A stretch of DNA of 64,000 nucleotides from Bacillus_AD sp047238185 (GTDB lineage Bacteria > Bacillota > Bacilli > Bacillales > DSM-1321), in assembly GCF_047238185.1 (NCBI RefSeq), contig NZ_JBDFMI010000001.1, forward strand, positions 930,001 to 994,000, in the 5' to 3' direction. The notes below the pieces were generated by a model. It was not told where the DNA came from, did not search any database, and saw only the letters and a list, made by a program, of their open reading frames with translations. Shown one piece after another: positions 35,493 through 43,953 of this stretch (the stretch's first letter is position 1; each line of letters opens with the position of its first letter). Position numbers and translations under genes: made by a program.

Positions 35493-35625
35493 TGTTGGGT
35501 AATCGGGAGTGCTGATTTTTTGTAGGCATTAATGATATGATAATGAAATAGTTAAAATATGGGTTGGGCGGCAAAGAGATATTTTACGGATACAATTCCC
35601 TCTATTCGGAAAGGAGAAAGCCGTT

Positions 35626-36000
35626 ATGAATGAATTAGCAATAAGCCAGTTAAGTGAACAATTAACGGATCGGTTATATCAGCGTTTCCCAGAACTTGAG
35701 AGCAGGTATGGGGAAGAGGGACGGCAGAAATGTGTGGAGGATAATAAACACCATTACAGGCATTTGTCGACAGCTTTTGCAATGAAGGACAAGGCTATAT
35801 TTACCCAATATAGTGAGTGGCTGAATGGTATTTTATCAGCGAGAGGTATGGAAACAGTATATTTAAAAGAAAATTTTCGTTTAATGGAAAAACGGTTTGA
35901 AGACCAACACATTGATGACACGAATGGAGAGAATTTGTTTTATATAAAGTGCTTGCGAGAGAGCATCGAACAATTGGAGATTTTGGAACATTCTCTTTAA
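35626..36000 (+). CDS. Helical sensor-domain protein of a cobalamin/STAS operon
   Basis: 124-residue all-helical protein with no named family that can be assigned with certainty. The middle (CVEDNKHHYRHLSTAFAMKD, then FTQYSEWLNGILSARGM) resembles the helical region found at the N-terminus of many stand-alone cobalamin-binding regulators. This suggests a domain split off from such a protein. RBS AAAGGAGAAAG precedes the ATG. It is 15 bases upstream of the cobalamin-binding gene and presumably the first gene of a four-gene operon. Confidence 0.7.
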   Translation: MNELAISQLSEQLTDRLYQRFPELESRYGEEGRQKCVEDNKHHYRHLSTAFAMKDKAIFTQYSEWLNGILSARGMETVYLKENFRLMEKRFEDQHIDDTNGENLFYIKCLRESIEQLEILEHSL

Positions 36001-36015
36001 AAGGGAGGTTTTTGC

Positions 36016-36657
36016 ATGACTGCAATCAATCCGCAGGAATTTGCTCAAATTCTATTATCGGGAGATCAGGACAAAGCTTTTGACGCAATAGTAAAAGGCA
36101 GACCAATGAAAATAATTGATATTTGTGAAAAGATCATCACCCCTGCATTACGGCATATAGGCCTATTATGGGAACAAAACAAAATCAGTGTGGCAGATGA
36201 GCATGTGGCAACTGCTATTTGCGATTATATTCTTACTAGATTTCATCCGGATCAGCTCCAGAAAAATGAAAAGAAAGCTCTAGTATTATGCTTGGAGGGA
36301 GAGAATCATTATATTGGAGCGAAAATGGCTTCGCTTCTATTTGTGGAGAATGGGTGGAAAACGAGGTATATGGGACCCAATATGCCTATCAATTATTTGC
36401 TGGACTATGCTAATCAATTGGAACCGGATGTGATTTGTCTGTCTGTGACTATGGCCTATCATCTGCCTTCTCTTCCTTCTTATATTTCATCATTATCATT
36501 GCTTCCTTCCACACCTTCTATAATTATAGGGGGCCGGCTATCTCATATGCTTGATTTGAACGGATATGGTTTAGAGCCTGGCCATGTGGTGGAGGACCTT
36601 TATCAGCTCGAAGAGTGGATATCAAATCAAACGGCAGGGGTCCGATTAAATGTTTAA
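36016..36657 (+). CDS. Stand-alone cobalamin (B12)-binding protein
   Basis: 213 residues. A four-helix cap (about 1-85) contains LLWEQNKISVADEHVAT, with the W-x9-EH pattern of B12-binding photoreceptors and methyltransferase caps. A Rossmann-like B12 domain (about 88-205) follows, with cobalt-ligand motif ENHYIG (variant of DxHxxG), a serine strand LSVTMAYH and IIIGGRL. It lacks any DNA-binding or enzyme domain, so it looks like a signalling module comparable to AerR/CarH sensor domains. RBS AAAGGGAGG. Its stop overlaps the STAS gene start by eight bases, so the two are translationally coupled. Confidence 0.85.
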   Translation: MTAINPQEFAQILLSGDQDKAFDAIVKGRPMKIIDICEKIITPALRHIGLLWEQNKISVADEHVATAICDYILTRFHPDQLQKNEKKALVLCLEGENHYIGAKMASLLFVENGWKTRYMGPNMPINYLLDYANQLEPDVICLSVTMAYHLPSLPSYISSLSLLPSTPSIIIGGRLSHMLDLNGYGLEPGHVVEDLYQLEEWISNQTAGVRLNV

Positions 36658-37402
36658 TCGGGACATCATGGATCTGCCTATTGCATATATTAAATCGACA
36701 GAACAAGGGGAAATCTTATATTGCTCATCTATTGCCAAACGGACTATTGCCAGAAAAGCCGAATGTATGGATGAGTTCCTTGATGAAGGCAGTTTAGAGA
36801 AGTATAAAATGTTTATAAAGAATAGGCATGAAGGGAATATGGAGGTAAACATCCGTAAGGGTTCCTACATTATAGAACTGTATGATGTATATATTTCATA
36901 CAGCGGCGATTGTATCCACCATTGTTTTATTCCAGTAAATGGTCATTTAGGGAAATTGGAAAATCAATTACTTTCCATCAGTAAAAGGCTTCAAGAAACA
37001 GATTTGGATTTATTCAAAAAGAAAGAAGAATTAGAAGATACATTATATAAACTGGATGAATTGTCCGGTCCGTTTATCCCATTATCAACTCGATTTGCCC
37101 TTATTCCTATTTTTGGTGATATAAATGAACGGAAAATGAAGAATATCTCTTGCCACGTCTGCAATCGTCTTTACGAAGGGGAATTTCGATCGATTGCATT
37201 TGATTTTTCCGCAACAGGGATCATTTCGGCAGAAGGCATTATTTTGATTGATCAGCTATTGCAATTGGTCTTGCTGATGGATGATGAAACTGATATTTAT
37301 CTTGTCGGCCTAAATAATGACCATGTGAAAAAGTGGCATACATATCCTATACATGACAGAGTACACCATCTCTCTTCATTCAGTTTACTCTTAGATCAAT
37401 AA
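36650..37402 (+). CDS. RsbR-like STAS protein with N-terminal PAS-like domain
   Basis: 250 residues. A PAS-like N-terminus (about 5-105) is followed by a coiled coil (about 108-140) and a C-terminal STAS domain (about 142-245). The junction LSGPFIPLSTRFALIPIFGDI closely follows the entry to the RsbR/YtvA STAS domain. In stressosome RsbR proteins two threonines in this domain are phosphorylated by RsbT. Here GDIDTERA reads GDINERKM and the VVDTMV segment reads IISAEG, so both threonines seem replaced (Glu and Ala). It may be a non-phosphorylatable stressosome subunit. It overlaps the cobalamin-binding gene by eight bases. Confidence 0.8.
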   Translation: MFNRDIMDLPIAYIKSTEQGEILYCSSIAKRTIARKAECMDEFLDEGSLEKYKMFIKNRHEGNMEVNIRKGSYIIELYDVYISYSGDCIHHCFIPVNGHLGKLENQLLSISKRLQETDLDLFKKKEELEDTLYKLDELSGPFIPLSTRFALIPIFGDINERKMKNISCHVCNRLYEGEFRSIAFDFSATGIISAEGIILIDQLLQLVLLMDDETDIYLVGLNNDHVKKWHTYPIHDRVHHLSSFSLLLDQ

Positions 37403-37513
37403 TTGCTATTCTAATATAGTTATATATAATTATAAGAATGGTCCCTTTCATGTGATGTTTTTATTGATAGGGTGGAGGGAAAAGAGAAGGAAACCTTGAA
37501 GGAGTGTTAAGGA

Positions 37514-37654
37514 ATGAAAGTAGCGATAAGTGCCGGCGCTCTTTTCGCTTTTTATGTTCTGGTGGAAACGACTGTTTCGATTTTTTTAAACAGAGCTAAA
37601 AGAAAGCTGGTTAAAAGCCAATCAGACGATAAGATAGTTGGAAAACAGGAATAG
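37514..37654 (+). CDS. 46-residue single-helix membrane protein
   Basis: Reads MKVAISAGALFAFYVLVETT, then VSIFLNRAKRKLVKS and a polar tail. One transmembrane helix (about 3-25) is followed by a basic cytoplasmic stretch. GAAGGAG lies about nine bases upstream. It follows the STAS gene by 111 bases and precedes a terminator, so it may be the last gene of that operon. No family recognised. Confidence 0.6.
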   Translation: MKVAISAGALFAFYVLVETTVSIFLNRAKRKLVKSQSDDKIVGKQE

Positions 37655-37692
37655 AAAAAGGATGCCGGTCTGGGACTGGCATCCTTTTTTAA
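37655..37692 (+). terminator. Terminator of the cobalamin/STAS operon
   Basis: AAAAAGGATGCC and GGCATCCTTTTTT form a 12-bp stem around an 11-base loop with a T-run. Confidence 0.88.
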
Positions 37693-37735
37693 TGGGTTCA
37701 TGTTGTGGAGTTTCAGACGTTCATCGAGTTTATAA

Positions 37736-38123
37736 GCGCTCTTCGCTTTTCACTGTCCAGCTGCGAGCGCCATCCCCTCGAGGTCTTAAGCCGTGCCGCT
37801 GTCAAAGGCGAAGGGCAGCCTTTGTCAGAGCCCCGTCTTAAGCTTGTCGGGGATAACCGGCGCTCTTCGCTTTTCACTGTCCAGCTGCGAGCGCCATCCC
37901 CTCGAGGTCTTAAGCCGTGCCGCTGTCAAAGGCGAAGGGCGGCCTTTGTCAGAGCCTCGTCTTAAGCTTGTCGGGGATAACCGGCGCTCTTCGCTTTTCA
38001 CTGTCCAGCTGCGAGCGCCATCCCCTCGAGGTCTTAAGCCGTGCCGCTGTCAAAGGCGAAGGGCGGCCTTTGTCAGAGCCCCGTCTTAAGCTTGTCGGGG
38101 ATAACCGGCGCTCTTCGCTTTTC
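37736..38123. repeat. Tandem array of a 124-bp repeat (three full copies plus 16 bases)
   Basis: Units start at 37736, 37860 and 37984; a partial fourth starts at 38108. Copies differ at only a few bases (for example GGGCAGCC against GGGCGGCC). Each unit begins GCGCTCTTCGCTTTTCACTG and contains CTGTCAAAGGC pairing with GCCTTTGTCAG, flanked by CTTAAG/CTTAAG and CCCC/GGGG. Each should therefore fold into a long hairpin. The array ends three bases before the zwf stop codon. A degenerate copy end lies at 16739-16783. It belongs to the dispersed intergenic repeat type seen in Bacillaceae. Open frames inside are artefacts of its periodicity. Confidence 0.92.
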
Positions 38124-38126
38124 TTC

Positions 38127-39635
38127 TTAATCGCAGCTTTCGATTTCGAAGTCTTCGATTGGCCACCAGATGTTTCGGTCTTTCTCTAAAAGCTCATCGG
38201 CTTTTTTAGGTCCCATTGTTCCTGATTCATAGTTAGGAAAGTCGGGTTCGGTGTTTTGCTTCCAAATACGGGAGATGTTATCGACGAATTTCCAAGATAA
38301 CGCTACTTCGTCCCAGTGTGTAAAGTTGGTGGCATCACCTAGCATGCTATCGAATAAAAGTTTTTCATACGCTTCTGGCGTATTCATTTTATCGCTGCTT
38401 TTATTGCAATAATTCAATCTGATCGGCGTAGTGCCTTGTTTGCCGGATTTTTTAACATTCAAGTGCAAAGTGACTCCTTCATCTGGCTGGATATGGATGA
38501 CCAGCAGATTAGGGTTCAATTCTTCTTGAGGATTATAGTACAGGTTCATTGGAATATCTTTAAACTGTACAACAATCTTAGTCGATTTTGTGGTCATTCT
38601 TTTACCGGTTCTAATATAAAACGGAACGCCCGCCCAGCGGAAGTTATCGATCATTAGCTTTCCGGCAACATACGTATCAGTATTGGATTCAGGGTCGACC
38701 ATCGGTTCTTCGCGGTAGGACGGAAGCGGTTCGCCATCCATCGTTCCTGGTCCGTATTGCCCTCTAACAAAGTTTTCCTTCAATTGCTCTTCGTTATAAT
38801 GGCGGAGGGAACGGAGAACACGCACTTTTTCACTTCTGATTTCCTCCGTCGTAAGGCTGATTGGCGGCTCCATAGCCAGCAAGGCAAGCATTTGCAGCAT
38901 ATGGTTTTGGAACATGTCCTTTAAAGCGCCGCTTTTATCGTAATAGCGTCCACGCTCTTCAACGCCCAACGTTTCACTTGATGTAATTTGGATGTTGGAT
39001 ATGTAGCGGTTATTCCATAATGGCTCAAATAGGGCATTTGAAAAGCGGATTACTTCAATGTTCTGTACCATTTCTTTTCCTAAGTAATGGTCAATCCGGT
39101 AGATTTCATCCTCTTCGAACGAATTGCGGATCATATTGTTCAATTCCTGCGCAGATTCAAAGTCATGGCCGAAAGGTTTCTCGATTACTACTCGTTTATA
39201 ACCATTTGTGTCTGTCAACCCTCCTGATTTCAGATGATCTGTGATCACGCCAAAGAATTCAGGGGCCATGGCCAAATAGAATAGGCGGTTGCCCTGCAAC
39301 TCGTATTTTTCATCCATTTGTTCGGCTAGTTTTTTTAGTTCCGCATAGGATTCCGTATTGGAAACATCATGGGAATGATAAATGAAGTGTGTTGCGAATT
39401 GCTGTAATTCTTCCTGCGGTACAGTGCCAAGCGCCGATTGGACAGATTCTTTTATATTCTCTTGGAACTGCTCTTGTGTGAGCGGTCTTCTTGCTACGCC
39501 GATGACGGCAAAATGTTCATCGATTTTTCCTTTTCTATATAAGCGGAACAGGGAAGGATATAACTTGCGCATTGCAAGATCCCCAGTCGCACCGAATAGC
39601 ATAAGTAAAGATGTTGGTGGCTGTTTAGTATTCAA
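38127..39635 (-). CDS. zwf: Glucose-6-phosphate 1-dehydrogenase
   Basis: First enzyme of the oxidative pentose phosphate pathway, 502 residues from the TTG at 39635. Motifs: FGATGDLAMRKLYPSLF (coenzyme), VVIEKPFGHD, active-site RIDHYLGKEMVQN, and AGVPFYIRTGKRM. The TTG is chosen because AAGAGGAC lies just upstream and the resulting N-terminus (MNTKQPPTSLLM) fits the family. The frame stays open 36 codons further to 39743 but without a ribosome-binding site. The 3' end runs directly into the tandem repeat array. It is divergent from rnz. Confidence 0.93.
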   Translation of the reverse strand: MNTKQPPTSLLMLFGATGDLAMRKLYPSLFRLYRKGKIDEHFAVIGVARRPLTQEQFQENIKESVQSALGTVPQEELQQFATHFIYHSHDVSNTESYAELKKLAEQMDEKYELQGNRLFYLAMAPEFFGVITDHLKSGGLTDTNGYKRVVIEKPFGHDFESAQELNNMIRNSFEEDEIYRIDHYLGKEMVQNIEVIRFSNALFEPLWNNRYISNIQITSSETLGVEERGRYYDKSGALKDMFQNHMLQMLALLAMEPPISLTTEEIRSEKVRVLRSLRHYNEEQLKENFVRGQYGPGTMDGEPLPSYREEPMVDPESNTDTYVAGKLMIDNFRWAGVPFYIRTGKRMTTKSTKIVVQFKDIPMNLYYNPQEELNPNLLVIHIQPDEGVTLHLNVKKSGKQGTTPIRLNYCNKSSDKMNTPEAYEKLLFDSMLGDATNFTHWDEVALSWKFVDNISRIWKQNTEPDFPNYESGTMGPKKADELLEKDRNIWWPIEDFEIESCD

Positions 39636-39924
39636 ATTAAGTCCTCTTTTCTTCAAAAATGGCTGAATGAATGGCTCAATAAGGAATGATTCCATGTCCG
39701 TTTTTTCACTCATTAAAGGTTGGATGTGAAACATTTCACTCATATTATATCGCTTTGTCGGCAGAAAAGAAATTTACATCCCTTAACTTTTCTTTGCTAC
39801 AATGAAATTAATGAGGAAAAGGAAGCAGGTATGCTTTTAAATTGGGTATGAAAGCTTAATTTATCCTATATTAGGCAATAGTGGATACTAATGAAACCGT
39901 TAAACAGGGTCAGGGGGACTAATC

Positions 39925-40848
39925 GTGAATTTTGTATGTTTAGGAACGGGAGCGGGAGTTCCTTCCAAAATGCGCAATGTCTCTTCAGTAGCATTGCAAC
40001 TATTAGAAGAACGGAAAGCGGTTTGGCTGTTTGATTGCGGGGAAGCAACGCAGCATCAAATTCTACGCACTCACGTGAAAATAAGCAAAATAGAAAAAAT
40101 ATTTATTACCCATTTGCATGGCGACCATATTTATGGATTGCCGGGACTGCTCAGTTCCAGATCGTTCCAGGGAGGGACGAATGAGTGTACAGTATACGGC
40201 CCAAAAGGAATAAAGGATTATATTATGACTTCGCTGAAAGTCAGCGGCACCCATTTGAAATATCATTTGATCGTCGAAGAAATTGAAGAAGGCGTCATTT
40301 TTGAAGATGAAACTTTTTCAGTGGAGGCAGGAAAGTTGGAGCACGGCCTTGAATGCTTCGGCTACCGGATTGTGGAGAAAGATAAACCAGGTGAACTGCA
40401 AGTAGACAGCCTTAAACAATTGGGCATTAAACCCGGGCCTATATACCGTTCCATCAAGAATGGTGAAAAGGTTCAATTGGACGATGGAACCATCCTGGAC
40501 GGCAGGGATTTTGTCGGGGAACCGAAAAAAGGGAGGATTATTACTATCCTTGGCGATACACGGACATGCCCGAATACAAAAAGGCTTGCTGAAAATAGTG
40601 ATTATCTACTGCATGAGGCGACTTTCTCTGCTGAAAATGGCGAAATGGCACGGGAGTTTTTCCATTCGACCACTGCGCAGGCAGCCGAGACGGCAAAAGC
40701 GGCAAACGTTAGACAATTGATTCTGACACATATTAGTTCCCGCTATTTGCCGGACGAGATCCCGTCGCTGCTTGAAGAAGCGAAACGTATTTTTCCATGC
40801 ACAATCATTGCAGAAGATTTTTTGAAAATGGAATTAGAAGCCAAATGA
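39925..40848 (+). CDS. rnz: Ribonuclease Z
   Basis: Removes 3' trailers from tRNA precursors lacking CCA. 307 residues with the metallo-beta-lactamase zinc motif THLHGDHIYGLPGLLSSRSF, LGDTRTCPN, LLHEATF, and the final histidine motif LTHISSRY. The start is GTG after CAGGGGGAC. A bidirectional terminator follows. Location beside zwf as in B. subtilis. Confidence 0.95.
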   Translation: MNFVCLGTGAGVPSKMRNVSSVALQLLEERKAVWLFDCGEATQHQILRTHVKISKIEKIFITHLHGDHIYGLPGLLSSRSFQGGTNECTVYGPKGIKDYIMTSLKVSGTHLKYHLIVEEIEEGVIFEDETFSVEAGKLEHGLECFGYRIVEKDKPGELQVDSLKQLGIKPGPIYRSIKNGEKVQLDDGTILDGRDFVGEPKKGRIITILGDTRTCPNTKRLAENSDYLLHEATFSAENGEMAREFFHSTTAQAAETAKAANVRQLILTHISSRYLPDEIPSLLEEAKRIFPCTIIAEDFLKMELEAK

Positions 40849-40849
40849 T

Positions 40850-40886
40850 GAAAAGAGCGTTCAATTAATTGAGCGCTCTTTTCTGT
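40850..40886. terminator. Bidirectional terminator
   Basis: AAAAGAGCG and CGCTCTTTT enclose a further palindromic TCAATTAATTGA. It ends rnz and the convergent ferrochelatase gene. Confidence 0.85.
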
Positions 40887-40890
40887 TTGA

Positions 40891-41847
40891 TCATATGTAA
40901 GTGCGAACAAGGCTTTCAAGGCAGTCGATGAAGAGAGGGTCATCATTTGCTGCCGCTAAGTAGTGGTAGTTTTTTCCGCCAGCTTTCATAAAGATTTCCC
41001 GATGTTCTTCCTCTAATTCCTCCAACGTTTCCAAGCAATCGGCCGTAAACGCAGGCGCCATGATCTGGACATGCGTTTTTCCTTGCGATGCCAATGATGT
41101 CAATACATCGTTTGTGGAGGGGGCCAGCCATGGTTCTTTGCCGAATTTGCTTTGAAAGCTTTCGGCCACCTCATAATCAGGCAGCCTTTTCCTTAAAGCC
41201 TCTGTTGTCTTTCGGCAGCGCAATGGATAGTCATCGCCTTCATCTGCATATCTTTGGGGAATGCCATGATACGAGAGAATCAATGTATCCGGTTTGCCAT
41301 TTTCGGTACTGCATGTTTTTACACGCTTCTCTAATAAGTCGATGAAATGCGGATCGTCCGGAAAATCACGAATCATACACATTTCAGGCAAGCTTTTGCC
41401 TTTTTGAAGGAAGCTGTACACTGAATCGAATATAGATGCTGTGGTTGTCGACGAATACTGCGGGAAGAGCGGGAGAACAACCAATTTTTCCATTCCCCAT
41501 TCTTGCAGCTTCTGTAATTGGGAGGGGATGGAAGGTTCCCCGTAATTCATGGCGAGAGCGACGTTTATATTTTTGCCGCCAATCCGTTTCTCTAGCAAAT
41601 CCCGTTGCTTTAAGCTGTAATGCATGATAGGCGATCCATGAGATGTCCATATTCTGTGATAAAGAGCAGCTGATTTTTGGGGACGCGAACGTAAAATGAT
41701 GCCATGGAGTATCGGCATCCACTTCCAGCGAGGTGCATCAATAACCCTAGGATCACTCAGGAATTCCTGTAAATATTTTTTTACATCACGGGTCTCTGGG
41801 CTAGCCGGAGTGCCGAGATTTACAAGTAAAATAGCAGTTTTCTTCAT
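40891..41847 (-). CDS. hemH: Ferrochelatase, proteobacterial-like type
   Basis: Inserts ferrous iron into a porphyrin; 318 residues. Signature LVNLGTPASPE at the start, a catalytic histidine in LSYHGIPQRYADEGDDYPLR, and a catalytic glutamate in DCLETLEELEEEHRE. These last two stretches agree almost residue for residue with E. coli HemH as I recall it, and less well with the coproporphyrin ferrochelatase (CpfC) typical of Bacillus. It is therefore possibly a second, transferred enzyme. RBS: no strong match, but GAGGAAACTGCC lies upstream of the ATG. It is convergent with rnz. Assignment as ferrochelatase is firm; its porphyrin substrate is not. Confidence 0.9.
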   Translation of the reverse strand: MKKTAILLVNLGTPASPETRDVKKYLQEFLSDPRVIDAPRWKWMPILHGIILRSRPQKSAALYHRIWTSHGSPIMHYSLKQRDLLEKRIGGKNINVALAMNYGEPSIPSQLQKLQEWGMEKLVVLPLFPQYSSTTTASIFDSVYSFLQKGKSLPEMCMIRDFPDDPHFIDLLEKRVKTCSTENGKPDTLILSYHGIPQRYADEGDDYPLRCRKTTEALRKRLPDYEVAESFQSKFGKEPWLAPSTNDVLTSLASQGKTHVQIMAPAFTADCLETLEELEEEHREIFMKAGGKNYHYLAAANDDPLFIDCLESLVRTYI

Positions 41848-41957
41848 GGCAGTTTCCTCACTTAATCGGTACTTACTGTTATTTTATAATAATAAGTGAG
41901 TTGATTAGGGATGAAATATTGTTTCTTTGTGACGAAGAGAGGAAGATAGTTGAAAGC

Positions 41958-41990
41958 AAAAAAGCTTGCAGACAATGGCTGCAAGCGCTA
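41958..41990 (-). terminator. Terminator of the small membrane protein gene
   Basis: On the minus strand GCTTGCAG pairs with CTGCAAGC and is followed by TTTTTT. Confidence 0.8.
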
Positions 41991-42024
41991 AAGAACCAAT
42001 TATGTATGGTTTTTTTTGATTCGG

Positions 42025-42207
42025 TTATTCATGGACCATTTTTTTCTCATCAAGCATATATCCGTATTTTCGATCAACTACCTTTTTCGCGAAGATGGTT
42101 ATGAACGATAGACCTAAAAATAAGGCTCCTGCCGGTGCGGACAGGATCATAAGCAGACTGGATAAACTGATTAGCGTCAAAGCATAATAGAATGTGTTTT
42201 GCAGCAT
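42025..42207 (-). CDS. 60-residue membrane protein
   Basis: One or two hydrophobic helices (about 5-42, with a central APAGALF kink) and a charged tail ending DRKYGYMLDEKKMVHE. GGAGGGA lies six bases before the ATG and a terminator lies downstream, so it is probably expressed. No family recognised; function unknown. Confidence 0.65.
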   Translation of the reverse strand: MLQNTFYYALTLISLSSLLMILSAPAGALFLGLSFITIFAKKVVDRKYGYMLDEKKMVHE

Positions 42208-42384
42208 ATGCTATCCCTCCGTTTCTCATTTTCTATTACTATCTATTCTACTAGATAAATATGACAAAATATGTACTAAAATCTTAAGAGTTTATTAAGG
42301 TTGTAAAAGAAGGCAGAGAAAACCAGACCGCTGTAAAAGTGGTTAAGGATGAAAAAAAGCAGGATTAACCTCTATATATAGCAA

Positions 42385-42436
42385 TATAAAAGGAGCCCAT
42401 AATCTGGATGTTGTAAGATTACGGACTCCTTTGTCA
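42385..42436 (-). terminator. Terminator of the SLH-domain amidase gene
   Basis: An imperfect stem (GGAGTCC...AGATTA region against AATCT...GGGCTCC) on the minus strand is followed by TTTTATATT. Confidence 0.65.
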
Positions 42437-42489
42437 TTAAATTTCAGCCTTTTTCAGTGCCCTCCATAAAGATAGGGGGCTATTTCTGC

Positions 42490-43953
42490 TTAATAGCCTG
42501 CGATCGAATAAAAGGATTTTACATCATATCCTTTGTTTTGATAGTAATCAAGGATTCCCGCAAAAATAGCATTCGCCGCTTTTGTGCGGTACTCGGGTTT
42601 GCTTAATTTGGCGTAATCATCTTTGTTGTCTAGGAATCCTAATTCTGTTAGAATCGCCGGCATTGTATTTTCGCGGAGAACATGCAAATCTCCTTTTTTC
42701 ACATTTCGGTCCCTCATATCCAATGCAGATACTAAGCGGTCTTGGACGAATTTCGCCAACGATTTACTCTCAGATACATTGGGATTGGCAGCGCTTGAAT
42801 AGTAAAAGGATTCTGTGCCTGTACCTTTACCTTTGTTCTTAACATCCGATGCGTTGCAATGGATACTTACGAAGATATTCGCCTTTTCTTGTTGAGCAAA
42901 ATTTACTCGATCTCCTAATGAAGGATATACATCGGATTCACGTGTCAATTTTACATTAAACGGAGTTTGTGAGAATAACGTTTTCAAACGAAGGGTTACT
43001 TCTAATGTAACATCTTTCTCCCTTATTCCATTTAAACCTATGTTGCCAGGATCTTTTCCGCCATGCCCTGCATCAAGCACGATCGTCTGGGAAGCCAAAG
43101 GCCCTGTCGGACTGCCATTGTCTGATGTATCATCGCTGCTTCCTCCGGCTGAAGGAAGCTGGGAATCAGATAGGTACGTAGAGGAGACAAAACCGGTTAA
43201 ACCTGTATCTGATTTCACCAGAGCCCATGTTCCAACCTTGTAACCTACATTTACTCTCGTTTGATTCGGCAGGTTGCCGATAGATGCATAGTTTGCATTT
43301 GGCCCTTTACGGACATTCAATGCATTCGTATTTACATATTTTACTTGATTGTAGGATACACTTGGATTCGTACGGAGTTCCGAATTGATGGCTCTGGCCA
43401 GGAAGGTTGCTGTTGTGGCCCGGTCGCTTTTTTGGTCGAATCCGAACGTACCATCAGCGAGGCCCGCATCAATTCCTCTTGTAATCAATGCTTTTGCTGC
43501 TCCAGAAGAAGAATTGCCGAAGCTATAGTCAAACGCTTTACAAATCATGATGGCCATTTCTCCTCTTGTGACATACCCATTCGGTTTGAATGTTTTGTCA
43601 TTATAGCCGGAAATGATCTTTCGGTCGACTGCCGATTGGATAAACCCAGATGCAAAATTTTTGCTTCCCACGTCTTTAAAGGATGTCACTCTCTGCTTCC
43701 CATCCAAATTCAATGCCCGTCCAACCATAGCAATGGCTTCTGCCCTTGTTACGCTGGATTTTGGGTTAAAGTGCCCGCTTGTGTCACCGCTGACAATTTT
43801 TCCTTGGGCAAGGTATGTAATTTCGTTATACGCCGCATGGCTCGCCGGTATGTCAGAGAATATCTCTGCCGCTTTTGTGGCGCTATGGCCGTACAAAAGG
43901 ATACCCGAGGCAATGACCGCTAAGCTTAGACAAAGTTTTAATACAGCCTTCAT
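42490..43953 (-). CDS. S-layer-homology-anchored N-acetylmuramoyl-L-alanine amidase
   Basis: Secreted wall hydrolase of 487 residues. Signal peptide 1-28 (cut near KAAEIFSDI), three SLH domains (about 30-205, recurring FSDI/FKDV starts and TRAEA/TRGEM motifs), a bacterial SH3 domain (about 208-265, ALNVRKGPNANY), and a Ser/Gly/Asp linker lead to an Amidase_3 domain (about 290-470). Zinc ligands are in DAGHGGKD, GIREKDV and SIHCNAS; the catalytic Glu is in LTELGFLDN. SLH domains bind pyruvylated secondary wall polymer, so the organism likely has that polymer. RBS GGGAGGTAAC. Confidence 0.93.
   Translation of the reverse strand: MKAVLKLCLSLAVIASGILLYGHSATKAAEIFSDIPASHAAYNEITYLAQGKIVSGDTSGHFNPKSSVTRAEAIAMVGRALNLDGKQRVTSFKDVGSKNFASGFIQSAVDRKIISGYNDKTFKPNGYVTRGEMAIMICKAFDYSFGNSSSGAAKALITRGIDAGLADGTFGFDQKSDRATTATFLARAINSELRTNPSVSYNQVKYVNTNALNVRKGPNANYASIGNLPNQTRVNVGYKVGTWALVKSDTGLTGFVSSTYLSDSQLPSAGGSSDDTSDNGSPTGPLASQTIVLDAGHGGKDPGNIGLNGIREKDVTLEVTLRLKTLFSQTPFNVKLTRESDVYPSLGDRVNFAQQEKANIFVSIHCNASDVKNKGKGTGTESFYYSSAANPNVSESKSLAKFVQDRLVSALDMRDRNVKKGDLHVLRENTMPAILTELGFLDNKDDYAKLSKPEYRTKAANAIFAGILDYYQNKGYDVKSFYSIAGY

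Noticed and set aside
37638..38189. Four overlapping small frames with repeated peptide sequence
   Set aside because: They are produced by the 124-bp DNA repeat and run through it in register. No ribosome-binding sites or protein-like composition.
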